A stretch of 64,000 bases of DNA from Burkholderia sp. WP9 (GCF_900104795.1 NZ_FNTG01000002.1:3559264-3623263), one strand, 5' to 3'. Shown: positions 26,061 to 35,735, counted from the stretch's first letter. A program made the numbers and translations. The notes: generated by a model from the sequence alone, not told the origin.

Positions 26061-27107
26061 GTGACCGCAAATACGCAATCCGAACAACGCGCGGCTTACT
26101 ACGGGCAGATCGCTCAACAAAAGTTGTCGCCCCTATGGGAGTCTCTGCACAATCTTGTGCCGAAGCAGCCCAAGCCAACGGCTGTGGCGGCGATCTGGAA
26201 ATACGCGAAGATCCGCGATCTGGTATTGCAGTCCGGCTCGCTGATCAGTGCGGAGGAAGCCGTACGTCGCGTGCTGATACTCGAGAATCCTGGGCTACCG
26301 GGAAAGTCGAGCATGACTTCGAACCTTTACGCAGGCCTGCAACTTATTCTTCCTGGCGAAATTGCACCGAGCCACCGTCATACCCAATCGGCTCTGCGGT
26401 TCATCGTTGAAGGTGAAACAGCGTGGACTGCAGTCAACGGTGAGCGCACGACGATGCGTCCAGGCGACTTCATCATTACGCCATCCTGGACCTGGCATGA
26501 CCATGGCAATTTGTCGACCGAGGAAGGCGGGGTTCCCGTGGTTTGGCTTGATGGCCTTGATATCCCGCTTGTGGCGCACATGGACGCCGGGTTTGCGGAA
26601 AACTTTCCCAAGGCGACGCAGCCGGTTACGCGTCCGGAGGGGGATAGCTTTGCGCGCTATGGTCACAACATGTTGCCGATGCGTCACACGTCTACCGATC
26701 CGACTTCACCGATTTTCAGCTATCCGTATGAACGCAGCCGCGAAGCGCTAGACCGTCTGCATCGGAACGGGGAGCACGACGAATGGGACGGTGTGAAGCT
26801 GCGCTATGTGAATCCGGCCACTGGCGGATTTCCAATGCCGACGATCGCGACCTTCATGCAATTCCTTCCGGCAGGTTTCCGCGGTAGATCCTATCGCAGC
26901 ACTGATTCGACTGTGTACTCCGTTGTAGAGGGGCGCGGAGTGGCGCATATCGGCGACGAAACTTTTGCTTTTGAGCCGCATGACGTGTTTGTCGCACCGT
27001 CGTGGATGCCGGTACGCCTTGACGCAGACACCGATGCGGTTTTGTTCAGTTACTCCGATCGCCCGGTGCTGAGCGCGTTGAATTTGCTGCGCGAAGAGCG
27101 TGTTTGA
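26061..27107 (+). CDS. nagI: Gentisate 1,2-dioxygenase
   Basis: This 348-residue bicupin protein starts at a GTG (26061) with a strong ribosome binding site (GGAGGAGA). First-cupin motif: [22 protein letters not shown] with two metal histidines, and [13 protein letters not shown]. Second cupin: [34 protein letters not shown]. The length equals the typical gentisate dioxygenase (about 350). It opens the ring of gentisate with Fe(II) and O2 to maleylpyruvate. First of the nagI-K-L segment. Confidence 0.94.
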   Translation: MTANTQSEQRAAYYGQIAQQKLSPLWESLHNLVPKQPKPTAVAAIWKYAKIRDLVLQSGSLISAEEAVRRVLILENPGLPGKSSMTSNLYAGLQLILPGEIAPSHRHTQSALRFIVEGETAWTAVNGERTTMRPGDFIITPSWTWHDHGNLSTEEGGVPVVWLDGLDIPLVAHMDAGFAENFPKATQPVTRPEGDSFARYGHNMLPMRHTSTDPTSPIFSYPYERSREALDRLHRNGEHDEWDGVKLRYVNPATGGFPMPTIATFMQFLPAGFRGRSYRSTDSTVYSVVEGRGVAHIGDETFAFEPHDVFVAPSWMPVRLDADTDAVLFSYSDRPVLSALNLLREERV

Positions 27108-27137
27108 TTCTATTTTTCACTTTTCAGGTTGAACATT

Positions 27138-27836
27138 ATGGCATTCGTTTTCCCACCCGAGGCGCCAGTCGCCGTTCCGGTCGCCGGTAGCGACGACAGC
27201 TTTGCCGTGCGGCGTGTCTATTGTGTCGGCCGCAATTATGCAGCGCACGCGCGGGAAATGGGATTTGATCCCGACCGCGAACCGCCGTTTTTCTTCTGCA
27301 AGCCGGCTGACGCGGTTGTGCCGGTTGCATACGGCGAAACGCTGGAGCTTGAATACCCGAGTCAAACGTCCAACTATCACTATGAAGCGGAACTCGTTGC
27401 GGTGATAGGCAAAGGGGGTTCGGATATCGCGCTCGATAATGCACTCGACCATGTGTGGGGCTATGCGGTCGGTCTGGATATGACGCGTCGTGATTTGCAG
27501 ATGAAAATGCGCGAAATGGGTCGGCCGTGGGAACTCGGCAAGGCGTTTGATCGCTCCGCGCCGATGGGGCCGATCCATCCGGTCGAGAAAGTAGGCCACT
27601 TCGAGAGCGCCAGTTTATGGCTCACGGTCAACGGTGAGACCAAGCAAAAGAGTGATGTTTCCCATCTCATCTGGTCGGTCGCGGAAACCGTCGCTTATCT
27701 GTCGCAGTTCTTCCGGCTCGAACCAGGCGATGTGATCTTCACGGGCACGCCTGAGGGGGTCGGCGCGGTTAAGGCGGGCGATACGATGAAAGTTGGAGTG
27801 GAGAAACTCGGCGAACTGACCGTACGCGTTATTTGA
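27138..27836 (+). CDS. nagK: Fumarylpyruvate hydrolase
   Basis: The protein is 232 residues from MAFVFPPEAPVAVPVAGSD at 27138; a TTG nine bases upstream is possible. It belongs to the fumarylacetoacetase family: VYCVGRNYAAHAREMG, PPFFFCKPADAVV, YHYEAELVAVIGKGG, DMTRRDLQMKMREMGRPWELGKAFDRSAPMG, GDVIFTGTPEGVGAVKAGD. This variant hydrolyses fumarylpyruvate to fumarate and pyruvate, the last step. The distance to nagI is 30 bp and to nagL 22 bp, so it is part of the same operon. Confidence 0.94.
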   Translation: MAFVFPPEAPVAVPVAGSDDSFAVRRVYCVGRNYAAHAREMGFDPDREPPFFFCKPADAVVPVAYGETLELEYPSQTSNYHYEAELVAVIGKGGSDIALDNALDHVWGYAVGLDMTRRDLQMKMREMGRPWELGKAFDRSAPMGPIHPVEKVGHFESASLWLTVNGETKQKSDVSHLIWSVAETVAYLSQFFRLEPGDVIFTGTPEGVGAVKAGDTMKVGVEKLGELTVRVI

Positions 27837-27858
27837 CCGTCGCCAGGAGATCGTTGCC

Positions 27859-28527
27859 ATGCAACTCTACAGTTTTTTCAATAGTTCGACGTCGTACCGG
27901 CTACGCATCGCACTCGCATTGAAGGGTCTGGATTATTCGTACAAGCCCGTGAACATTCGGACCGGAGGACACCGTGACGCCCAGTATGTCGCTGAAATCA
28001 ACCCGTCCGCGTCGGTTCCCGCTTTGGTCGATGGTGAGTTTCACCTCGGGCAGTCGCTCGCGATCATTGACTATCTCGATGCGCAGCATCCCGAGCCACG
28101 CCTGATTCCAGCAGATGTGCACGAGCGGGCACGTGTACTTGAAATGTCGTACCTGATTGCGTGCGATATTCATCCTGTCAACAACCTTCGTGTGCTGCGA
28201 TATCTGCAAGATGAACTGAAGGTAACACCGGAACAAAAAAATGCGTGGTATCGGCATTGGATTGCCGAGGGTATGGCAGGCGTAGAACGTTTGCTCGCAC
28301 GAGCGGCAGATGAAGCGGCGGCGGATGGTTCTGCCGGTCCATGGTGCTTCGGCGCGCAACCGACACTGGCCGATGTATGTCTCGTGCCGCAGTTCGCGAA
28401 TGCACAGCGTATGGGCTGCGACATGAGCGAGTATCGGCGCAGTCTGGCAATCTGTGAACACGCAAACGCGCATCCAGCTTTTGATCGTGCGAAACCGCAA
28501 AACCAACCTGATTACGTAACGAGTTGA
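27859..28527 (+). CDS. nagL: Maleylpyruvate isomerase, glutathione dependent
   Basis: This 222-residue protein has the zeta-class glutathione transferase form: MQLYSFFNSSTSYRLRIALALKGLDYSYKPVNIRTGGHRDAQYVAEINPSASVPALVDGEFHLGQSLAIIDYLD. The SSTSYR sequence carries the glutathione-binding serine. The C-terminal domain includes EGMAGVERLLARAADEA and FGAQPTLADVCLVPQFANAQRMG. It turns maleylpyruvate to fumarylpyruvate. Operon order I-K-L is that of known nag clusters. Confidence 0.94.
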   Translation: MQLYSFFNSSTSYRLRIALALKGLDYSYKPVNIRTGGHRDAQYVAEINPSASVPALVDGEFHLGQSLAIIDYLDAQHPEPRLIPADVHERARVLEMSYLIACDIHPVNNLRVLRYLQDELKVTPEQKNAWYRHWIAEGMAGVERLLARAADEAAADGSAGPWCFGAQPTLADVCLVPQFANAQRMGCDMSEYRRSLAICEHANAHPAFDRAKPQNQPDYVTS

Positions 28528-28725
28528 GACTGCGGTGGTAAGAAGAGTGGAGCGACCTTCCATCTGCACCTACAGGGTGGACGGAAGGGCGCAGCGGGCC
28601 GCACCGCCCGACGTTCCGGTAAAGATTGCCTGGTCAGCGACAGCCCAGCAAATGAGATCAAACTAAGCTGCATTAAATGAGCTGCGGGACCGTTTTACGG
28701 GGAGGGCCGCTGCACTGGAGAGTCT

Positions 28726-29667
28726 GTGGACACGCTTCAAAATATGCGCATATTCAAACAGGTCGTGGAATATGCGAGTTTTACTACCGCGGCTAAGCAC
28801 CTCGATATGGCCACGGCGCAGGTTTCGCGTGCTGTTTCTGAGCTTGAGGTGCGTTTGCGCACTCGCCTCCTGCACCGTACGACGCGTCGCATTGCGCTTA
28901 CGGAAGCGGGCGAGCGCTATCTCGCACGCTGCAACAAGATTCTGATGTACGTGGATGAAGCGGAAGCCGAGGCAAGTGACGCACATATGACCGCGTCGGG
29001 AAAGCTCAGACTGCATTCACTGACAAGCTTTGGTTTGCGATATCTGGTGCCGATCATCGCCAGATATCACGACGGTCACCCCTCTGTCGAGGTCGACCTC
29101 ACGCTATCCCAGCATCTTCCCGATTTGATTGAGGAAGGTTACGACATAACGATTACGCTTTCCGCAGACTTGCCGGATTCGGCGCTGGTCTCCCAGCGAT
29201 TGGGGAGTGTCCACAGCATTCTCTGCGCTTCTCCGGAATATTTGCGACGCAATGGCACACCGGTCGAACTATCGGACCTCGCTCAGCACAAGTGCCTTTA
29301 CGTTCTCGCGCCGACGGGGCAAACCGACCGTTGGACTTTCAGCGGCCCTGACGGCGAGGAAATGTTTGACCTTGGACCTGCGCCCCTGAGGGTCAATATT
29401 CCAGAGGCGCTATCCATCGCTGTAAAGGAGGGGATGGGGATTGGTTTGGTGCCGGCACTCACGGCAATTCCGTTGCTCAAATCCGGTGCGCTTCGGCGCG
29501 TGCTGCCTGACTACACCGCGCAGCATTTAACTATCTATGCGCTGTATCCGTCTCGCCAGTATTTAGATGCGAAGGTTCGGACCTGGGTGGATTTTGTGCG
29601 GCAGGAACTCACTCCAGAGCTGGATTCCGACTTCGATTTGCTCAGAACACTTGGTCCGGATTTGTAA
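28726..29667 (+). CDS. LysR-family regulator (GTG start), paralog of the next LysR
   Basis: This 313-residue protein starts at a GTG (28726) reading VDTLQNMRIFKQVVEYASFTTAAKHLDMATAQVSRAVSELEVRLRTRLLHRTTRRIALTEAG. The effector domain has LRLHSLTSFGLRYLVPIIARYHDGHPSVEVDLTLSQHLPDLIEEGYDI. It resembles the convergent LysR at 29747-30652 from its first residues on. About 200 bp follow nagL before it. The target is not evident; it may control the nag operon or be unrelated. Confidence 0.9.
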   Translation: MDTLQNMRIFKQVVEYASFTTAAKHLDMATAQVSRAVSELEVRLRTRLLHRTTRRIALTEAGERYLARCNKILMYVDEAEAEASDAHMTASGKLRLHSLTSFGLRYLVPIIARYHDGHPSVEVDLTLSQHLPDLIEEGYDITITLSADLPDSALVSQRLGSVHSILCASPEYLRRNGTPVELSDLAQHKCLYVLAPTGQTDRWTFSGPDGEEMFDLGPAPLRVNIPEALSIAVKEGMGIGLVPALTAIPLLKSGALRRVLPDYTAQHLTIYALYPSRQYLDAKVRTWVDFVRQELTPELDSDFDLLRTLGPDL

Positions 29668-29746
29668 GGCACGGTCGCAACCGGGAGAGAGCGCGTGCGC
29701 GTTGCCCGCGGCGAATGAGTTCCACCTCAGGTTGGAGCTAGCTTCT

Positions 29747-30652
29747 CTAAGCAGGTGGTAGCTCCGCTGCAACGAAGTCCAGCCATGTCCGCAATTTTGA
29801 TTCGAGGTGTTGTCCGGCGTGATACAGCCCAACGATAACCTTGTTATCGAGTGTGTATTGCGGGAAGAGTCGCGTAAGCGTGCCGGCACTCAGATGAGGT
29901 AAAGCTACCGATGCAGGCAGGATGCCGATCCCTCTTCCTTCGCAGAGTGCAGCAGCCAATGCATTGACAGAGTTCTCGGAGAAGCTCGAAGTCAAAATCT
30001 CGATGACCTCGCTGCTGTTCGGCCCATTAAAGGTTAGATGACTACGGCCTCTCGAAGCTGAAAATTCGACGAAAGCGTGTAGCGAAATCTCGAGAGGGGA
30101 CTGCGGTCTACCTTGTTTTGCTAGATAACTGGGCGCCGCACATGCAATACCGAAGACGGTTCCAACGCGCTGTCTCGCCCATCCACGCGCGCGGAAGGCG
30201 TCTTCCGCGCTCAAAAGCAACGCATCATAGGGTTCATCAAATCCCGGCAAGCCATTTCCGAGCGTAAGTTCAACCTCGACAAGGGGGTAGCGACGCTCGT
30301 AAGCGGTGACAAGCGGAACGACGTAGTGCTGCCCAAGATGGACTGTTGAATACACTTTGAGCTTACCGACCGGCCGCGCGCGCACATGCGCATCTGCATC
30401 ACTGATCTCAAGCTCTGCTTGTTCCAGGCAGTCTAGTATTGCGTAGCACCGTGCCCGGTAACGGCGTCCGGTCTCCGTGAGGACCATTCGTCGCGTGGAT
30501 CGCTGCAGTAGCTTTGCACTCAAGCGGACCTCGAGCTCGGAAATCGCCCGTGACGCACTTGCCGTGGTCGTATCCAGCGCTTGGGCCGCATCGGTGAAAC
30601 TTCCCAGCTCAACGACCTTCAAGAAGAGTTTCATACTCTGAAGCGTATCCAC
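29747..30652 (-). CDS. LysR-family regulator, likely regulator of the efflux operon (AaeR-like position)
   Basis: This 301-residue protein starts at a GTG (30652) and reads VDTLQSMKLFLKVVELGSFTDAAQALDTTTASASRAISELEVRLSAKLLQRSTRRMVLTETG, then GKLKVYSTVHLGQHYVVPLVTAYERRYPLVEVELTLGNGLP. It converges on the paralog at 28726-29667. It is divergent from the aromatic-acid efflux operon at 31981, and an IS5 element now separates the two. LysR divergent from aaeXAB-like genes is the classic arrangement (AaeR). Confidence 0.88.
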   Translation of the reverse strand: MDTLQSMKLFLKVVELGSFTDAAQALDTTTASASRAISELEVRLSAKLLQRSTRRMVLTETGRRYRARCYAILDCLEQAELEISDADAHVRARPVGKLKVYSTVHLGQHYVVPLVTAYERRYPLVEVELTLGNGLPGFDEPYDALLLSAEDAFRARGWARQRVGTVFGIACAAPSYLAKQGRPQSPLEISLHAFVEFSASRGRSHLTFNGPNSSEVIEILTSSFSENSVNALAAALCEGRGIGILPASVALPHLSAGTLTRLFPQYTLDNKVIVGLYHAGQHLESKLRTWLDFVAAELPPA

Positions 30653-30700
30653 TTTCCACTCACATCTCGACTATGTGGCGCTGATTCTTGCACTTTTGGC

Positions 30701-30704
30701 CTAA
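30701..30704. repeat. IS5 target duplication CTAA, left copy
   Basis: CTAA immediately precedes the left terminal repeat and recurs at 31870-31873 immediately after the right one. It fits the YTAR target preference of the IS5 group. Confidence 0.9.
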
Positions 30705-31869
30705 GGCTACGCTGAAAAAGGTCAACGGCATTGGGCGTTCAATCGTTAGATGTGCATGAAACAACAGACCCTTGCGATGGCGGCCGATCAAGGCGCCGGA
30801 TTTGAACAGTACCGTCGGCCAACCAAACGCGATGTGTTCCTTGAGACGATGGAGCAGATCGTGCCGTGGGCGCAATTGTGCGAGGTTGTCGAGCCGTACT
30901 ATCCGAAGGGTCAAGGCGGTCGCCCGCCAGTGGGTCTGGAGCGCATGCTGCGCATGCACTTTGTGCAGCACTGGTTCAACCTGGCGGATGAGGCGTGCGA
31001 GGAGGCGCTGCTGGACAGCACCGCATTGCGGCGATTCGTCGGGATTGACCTGGGGCGCGAGCGGGTTCCCGATGGCACGACGCTGTTGAAGTTTCGCCGG
31101 CTGCTGGAGCGCAACAAGCTCGGCGAGCAGTTGTTCTCCAAGGTCGGCGAAGTACTGCAAGGGCATGGGCTGAAGGTTGGCACCGGCACGATCGTGGATG
31201 CCACCATCATCGGTGCGCCCAGTTCCACGAAGAATGCGGACAAGGCACGAGACCCCGAAATGCATCAGACGAGGAAGGGCCAGCAGTGGTACTTCGGCAT
31301 GAAGCTGCACATCGGTGTGGATAGCCAGACGGGACTGGCACACAGCGCGGTAGTGACGGCGGCAAACGTGCATGACAAGCATCCGCTGCCGGCGCTACTG
31401 CACGGCGACGAGCGGCGTGTGTACGGCGACAGCGCCTATGCGAGCCAGAAGGAACTCATCGCCAGCAAGGCGCCGAAAGCGAAGGACTTCACCAACCAGC
31501 GTGTGCGCAATCGCAGTGGTGAAGTCGATGAAACCAGGCGCTCGAAAAACCGCAACAAGTCGAAGATTCGTGCCCGGGTCGAACACGTCTTTGCGGTGGT
31601 CAAGCGGCTGTGGGGCTTCGGCAAGGTGCGCTATCGCGGCCTCGCGAAGAACGCCACGCGTGCCTTTACTGCACTCGCGCTGGCCAACATCTACATGAGC
31701 CGCGCGCGGCTGATGGCACAGGTGCGTCCATAAGCAGCCGAAATGGGTCGAGAGCCCCGCTTGCCAGGCCCTTCAGGGCCGGGAAATCGAACCGGTCGCA
31801 TCGCTGATCTCACATTCCGGAATTCAGCATCAAGCTGTCGGCGAAAACGGTGGCTTCTTCAGCGTAGCC
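30705..31869 (+). mobile_element. Complete IS5-family insertion sequence (1165 bp)
   Basis: The terminal inverted repeats match in 15 of 16 positions: GGCTACGCTGAAAAAG at the left and GGCTACGCTGAAGAAG read inward at the right. One transposase gene fills most of the element. The flanking CTAA duplication is intact. The element lies in the intergenic region between a LysR gene (52 bp away) and the efflux operon (111 bp away). Confidence 0.93.
30756..31733 (+). CDS. IS5-family transposase
   Basis: The protein is 325 residues from MKQQTLAMAADQGAGFEQY at 30756; an ATG six bases upstream is an alternative. The DUF772 N-terminal segment (GGRPPVGLERMLRMHFVQHWFNLADEACEEAL) is followed by the DDE core: TIVDATIIGAPSSTKN (first Asp), VYGDSAYASQKEL (second Asp) and RARVEHVFAVVKRLWGFGKVRYRGL (Glu with the YREK-like signature). 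The frame is intact, so the element is probably active. Confidence 0.95.
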   Translation: MKQQTLAMAADQGAGFEQYRRPTKRDVFLETMEQIVPWAQLCEVVEPYYPKGQGGRPPVGLERMLRMHFVQHWFNLADEACEEALLDSTALRRFVGIDLGRERVPDGTTLLKFRRLLERNKLGEQLFSKVGEVLQGHGLKVGTGTIVDATIIGAPSSTKNADKARDPEMHQTRKGQQWYFGMKLHIGVDSQTGLAHSAVVTAANVHDKHPLPALLHGDERRVYGDSAYASQKELIASKAPKAKDFTNQRVRNRSGEVDETRRSKNRNKSKIRARVEHVFAVVKRLWGFGKVRYRGLAKNATRAFTALALANIYMSRARLMAQVRP

Positions 31870-31873
31870 CTAA
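31870..31873. repeat. IS5 target duplication CTAA, right copy
   Basis: Matches 30701-30704. Confidence 0.9.
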
Positions 31874-31980
31874 GGCATTACGAGTGATTCTGTTAACAAT
31901 ATTTTGAGAAAGCATCTCTCCGGTCGCTGGAGGACGAAAAATATAATCGTCCCGTGTAAGCCTTGAGCCTGGAGAATCCC

Positions 31981-33510
31981 GTGCAACCCCGATCGACAAA
32001 GATAGTTTTCGTCACACTGATTGCTGTGGCGAATGCGCTGATGGCCGGCTGTGCGAGCTTCAACCATACGGCGCCTGAGAGCAGTCGGATAGACCCGGCG
32101 ACGCTTGATGCGGGAGCAGCAATCAGAAGCGCCAATGCCGAGGCGCAGTGGCCGTCGCAACAATGGTGGCACGCGTTGGGAGATCCCCAGCTTAACGGAC
32201 TGGTCGAGCGATCGCTGGACAAGAATCCTACGCTTGCGGTTGTGCAGGCGCGAGTGCGGGAAGCAGAAGCGGCCGCGGATCTCGCACATGCCTCCCTATA
32301 TCCACGTGTGGACGGATCGATGGCATTGGGACGAAAGCATTTTCCCGACAATACCTATTACGGACCCGGTGCCTACAATCACACTACGACCTGGAACAAT
32401 ACAGCTGGGTTGTCCCTTTCATACAACCTGGATTTGTGGGGGCGGGATCACAACGCACTTTTGCGTTCGCTTGACGCATCGCATGCTGCCGCTACTGACG
32501 AACGGGCCGCAGCAGTGGAACTCCAGTCAAATGTTGTTCGAACATATCTGACGCTTTCGTTGAGCTTTGCTCTGCGGGATATCGCGGTCTCGACACTGGA
32601 GCAACAGGAGCATATAGCGTCCATCGCGCAACGACGGCTTGCCGGAGGCATCGGCACGCGGCTCGACTTGAGTCAGGCGGTCGCGCCTTTGCCTGAGTTC
32701 AAGCGGCAAATTCAGGTGTATGACCAGACGATTGCTTTGACGCGAAATCAGTTGGCTGCGCTTACCGGAGACGGTCCGGGCTTCGGCGAATCGATCACCC
32801 GCCCGGTTCTTTCATTGGCGACGCATGCACAACTCCCGTCAAATCTGCCCGCCGAACTTGTGGGGCGCCGTCCCGACGTCGTCGCGGCAAAATGGATGGT
32901 CGCCGCCCAGGCTCGGGGTATCGATGTCGCCAAGGCTCAGTTCTATCCGAACGTGAATCTTATGGCGTCGATCACGCAAATGGCCGCTGGGGGAACATTT
33001 CTCACCTTCCTTCATCCTGAAGGCACCGGGTGGATGGCGGGCCCGGCGATCACGTTGCCGATATTCGAGGGAGGCGCGCTGCGGGCCCAGCTTGGAGCTG
33101 CTTCTGCGCAATACGATGAAGCGATTAGCCGCTATAACGCCGTGCTGATCTCCGCCCTAAAAGATATCTCCGACCAGGTCGTGAACGTCCGGTCGTTTGA
33201 TGCGCAGGCGGAAGATTCAGCCGACTCTGTAGCGGCAGCCCAAGATAGTTATCAGCTGGCGGATAAAGGATATCGCCGGGGGCTGACGGATTATCTCAAC
33301 GTCCTGACAGCTCAAATGCAACTACTAAAAGCGCGTGAAGGGCAGGCTCATGTGCAGGTCTCCCAGCTCCAGGCTTATGCGTCGCTGCAGACAGCGCTCG
33401 GGGGCGGCGCAGACATCGCCTTCCAGAGTCCCAATGAGAAACAGATGACTCCGTCCGATCATTTGACGCCCTTTGGTTTCAATACATCTTCGAAGCCGGG
33501 CGAAAAATGA
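31981..33510 (+). CDS. Outer-membrane efflux lipoprotein, NodT/RND family
   Basis: The protein is 509 residues from a GTG at 31981, which has GGAG in front; a TTG at 31963 would add six residues. The signal sequence ends in a lipobox (ALMAGCASF), so Cys is lipidated. The mature protein has two outer-membrane efflux domains: QWWHALGDPQLNGLVERSLDKNPTLAVVQARVREAEA and the repeat-like NLPAELVGRRPDVVAAKWMVAAQARGIDVAKAQFYPNVNL. It forms the TolC-like channel for the following inner-membrane pump. Its stop overlaps the start of the FUSC gene. Confidence 0.93.
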   Translation: MQPRSTKIVFVTLIAVANALMAGCASFNHTAPESSRIDPATLDAGAAIRSANAEAQWPSQQWWHALGDPQLNGLVERSLDKNPTLAVVQARVREAEAAADLAHASLYPRVDGSMALGRKHFPDNTYYGPGAYNHTTTWNNTAGLSLSYNLDLWGRDHNALLRSLDASHAAATDERAAAVELQSNVVRTYLTLSLSFALRDIAVSTLEQQEHIASIAQRRLAGGIGTRLDLSQAVAPLPEFKRQIQVYDQTIALTRNQLAALTGDGPGFGESITRPVLSLATHAQLPSNLPAELVGRRPDVVAAKWMVAAQARGIDVAKAQFYPNVNLMASITQMAAGGTFLTFLHPEGTGWMAGPAITLPIFEGGALRAQLGAASAQYDEAISRYNAVLISALKDISDQVVNVRSFDAQAEDSADSVAAAQDSYQLADKGYRRGLTDYLNVLTAQMQLLKAREGQAHVQVSQLQAYASLQTALGGGADIAFQSPNEKQMTPSDHLTPFGFNTSSKPGEK

Positions 33511-35735
33511 GCGGTATGAATAGCAGTGCTGCATTCAAAGCCGAGGACTCGCGATTCTTCTCCTTTCAGTCACTCGTAGCAGGCTTTGCGAACTGGTGGG
33601 GAACGTCAGGCCCGGTATGGATCTATGTGTCCAAGACAGCGCTGGCAGTCATTCTGGCGCTTCTCATTGCTATGCGGCTGAATTTGCCGCAACCGCGCAC
33701 TGCAATGATCACGGTCTTCATCCTGATGCAGCCACAGAGCGGGCTGGTTCTCGCAAAGAGCGTGTTCCGGTTTCTCGGCACGGCAGTCGGCCTCTCTGTC
33801 ATGTTGTTTTTCGTCAGTCTGTTTGCACAACAGCCGGTTCTATATCTGACAGCCGTCGCGACGTGGGTCTGCGTGTGCACAACAGGAGCAGCGCGCAACC
33901 GTAATTTCCGCTCATATGGCTTTGTCCTCGCCGGATACACGGCTGCTCTGATCGGTGTTCCCGTCGGCCAGCAGCCGGACGGAGCATTCATATCGGCAAT
34001 GACGCGTGTTGCAGAGACTTCGGTTGGTATTGTGTGTGCCGGCGCTGTCAGTGCGTTGATATTTCCAAGCTACATCGGCGAGCAGATAAAGACAGTGATG
34101 AGAAAGCGCTTCCGCACACTTTCGGAGCATCTAAGCAGTGCACTTAGCGGTACGGTCGAGCAATCCGAGATAGAGCTGGCACACACGTATTTCCTCGAGC
34201 AGGTCATTGGTCTTGAGGCCGCCCGTAGTGTGGGCGTATTTGAGTTGCCTGACATGCGAATGCGCGGCAGAAGGCTTGCCCGAGCGAACCTTGAATTTAT
34301 GAACGTCGCGACAAGGCTGCGTACTCTTCACGAGCAGTGGGAATTTGCACGGAATCAAGACGGCCCGGAGGTCGCGATCATGGACGTGATATTCGGCGAA
34401 ATAAGTCTTCTTTTAAACCCGGAAGGAAGTCCGATTAAGACCGCTGCGGACGCGGCACATGCGACCGGGCCACTCTCGGCATTCAGAGACGATCTCACAA
34501 AGCGCCTTTCTCGAGGGCGCCGAGAGTTGGCGGGACGAGATCAGGCGGTGCTGCGCCGGTTTGATACCTGTGCCGATTTGTTCCGAAGGTTCGTGGATGA
34601 TCTTGTCGCATATGTGGAAACATACGCGTCGCTGGCGACGCATAGCCACAGACGAGAGACGTGGTCCGGCAGCTTCATCCCGAAGACAAATATGATCGCT
34701 GCTGTGATCGCCGGATCAAGGGCCGCACTCTTGACGGGTGTCCTCAGCGCATTTTGGATCGAAACTGCGTGGCCAAGCGGTGGAACGATGGTACTCGCGG
34801 CCACAGCCGTCTGTGCGCTTGCTGCAACTTCGCCCCAGCCCGGGCGGTTTTCCAGGCAGATGTGTATCGGCACGACGCTTGCCGTCTTTCTCGGAGGATT
34901 TCTGCAATTTGGAGTTTATCCCCGGATAGATGGGTTTCCATTACTCGCCTTCTGCCTCACCCCATTTCTGCTGTTCGGTGCGGTGATGATGGCTCGCCCG
35001 AAGACGCTTGGCATTGGCATTGGCTTTTGCATATTTTTCAGCTTCATGGCTGGCCCGGACCTTGTTATGCAATATGAACCTTATTCTTTTATCAACGATA
35101 GTGTCGCGCTCATGATAGCCATGTTGGTAGTTTGGCTTTCGTTCGCGGTCGTGTTTCCCACGGACGGGAATTGGTTGAGATGGATCTTGCTTCGGGATTT
35201 GAGGAGGCAGGTCGTCCATGCGTGCGTAGGCCGCGGCGGCGATCTTGCCGCGCGCTTTGAAAGTGGTTCGCGAGATATTGTCTCTCAAATGAATGCAGTG
35301 GCCGCTGGCGGAACCGGTCGGAACGAATCGGCGCGCTGGCTGCTGCTAGTACTCTCGGTCGGGCGGACAGTCATTGACCTTCGTGACGAACTGGCCGAAC
35401 TGCATGTTTGTCGGACATCGCCGGAAGAGATCAAGGCGTGGAGTTCTAACCTCGGTGGCGTGATCGGAGCGATCGCTGCGCTGTTCAAGAGAGTCAACAG
35501 CAAGCGGTTGACCCACGTGCTGCGGTTGTTGGATACGCTGACTGAAACGACACTGGCGCTGACGAGCCGCCCCACGCTCTATCAGGAAGAGCGCGAGAGC
35601 TTGTTGCGTTCACTTAGTCTGTTGGAATATCTCAAGGTAACGCTCCAAAACGAGAAGTCGCCTTTATCGGACTGTGTCGATTCACAGATCCGTCGTTTCA
35701 ATTCAAAATTGAGAAACTCCGACCATGCATCGTGA
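33507..35735 (+). CDS. FUSC-family inner-membrane exporter (AaeB-like, aromatic acid/fusaric acid efflux)
   Basis: This 742-residue protein overlaps the NodT stop (ATGA). The N-terminal membrane block (ALAVILALLIAMRLNLPQPRTAMITVFILMQPQSGLVLAKS, VMLFFVSLFAQQ, FVLAGYTAALIGV) is the FUSC signature. A cytoplasmic helical part (about 200-370) follows, and a second membrane block runs from AVIAGSRAALLTGVLSAFWIETAWPSG to MLVVWLSFAVVFPTDG. The family exports hydroxylated aromatic acids or fusaric acid. A neighbouring salicylate/gentisate pathway fits the release of toxic aromatic acids. Confidence 0.92.
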   Translation: MSGMNSSAAFKAEDSRFFSFQSLVAGFANWWGTSGPVWIYVSKTALAVILALLIAMRLNLPQPRTAMITVFILMQPQSGLVLAKSVFRFLGTAVGLSVMLFFVSLFAQQPVLYLTAVATWVCVCTTGAARNRNFRSYGFVLAGYTAALIGVPVGQQPDGAFISAMTRVAETSVGIVCAGAVSALIFPSYIGEQIKTVMRKRFRTLSEHLSSALSGTVEQSEIELAHTYFLEQVIGLEAARSVGVFELPDMRMRGRRLARANLEFMNVATRLRTLHEQWEFARNQDGPEVAIMDVIFGEISLLLNPEGSPIKTAADAAHATGPLSAFRDDLTKRLSRGRRELAGRDQAVLRRFDTCADLFRRFVDDLVAYVETYASLATHSHRRETWSGSFIPKTNMIAAVIAGSRAALLTGVLSAFWIETAWPSGGTMVLAATAVCALAATSPQPGRFSRQMCIGTTLAVFLGGFLQFGVYPRIDGFPLLAFCLTPFLLFGAVMMARPKTLGIGIGFCIFFSFMAGPDLVMQYEPYSFINDSVALMIAMLVVWLSFAVVFPTDGNWLRWILLRDLRRQVVHACVGRGGDLAARFESGSRDIVSQMNAVAAGGTGRNESARWLLLVLSVGRTVIDLRDELAELHVCRTSPEEIKAWSSNLGGVIGAIAALFKRVNSKRLTHVLRLLDTLTETTLALTSRPTLYQEERESLLRSLSLLEYLKVTLQNEKSPLSDCVDSQIRRFNSKLRNSDHAS

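Noticed and set aside
28556..28590. CCTTCC/GGAAGG hairpin after nagL
   Set aside because: Long loop and no T-run, so not convincing as a terminator.
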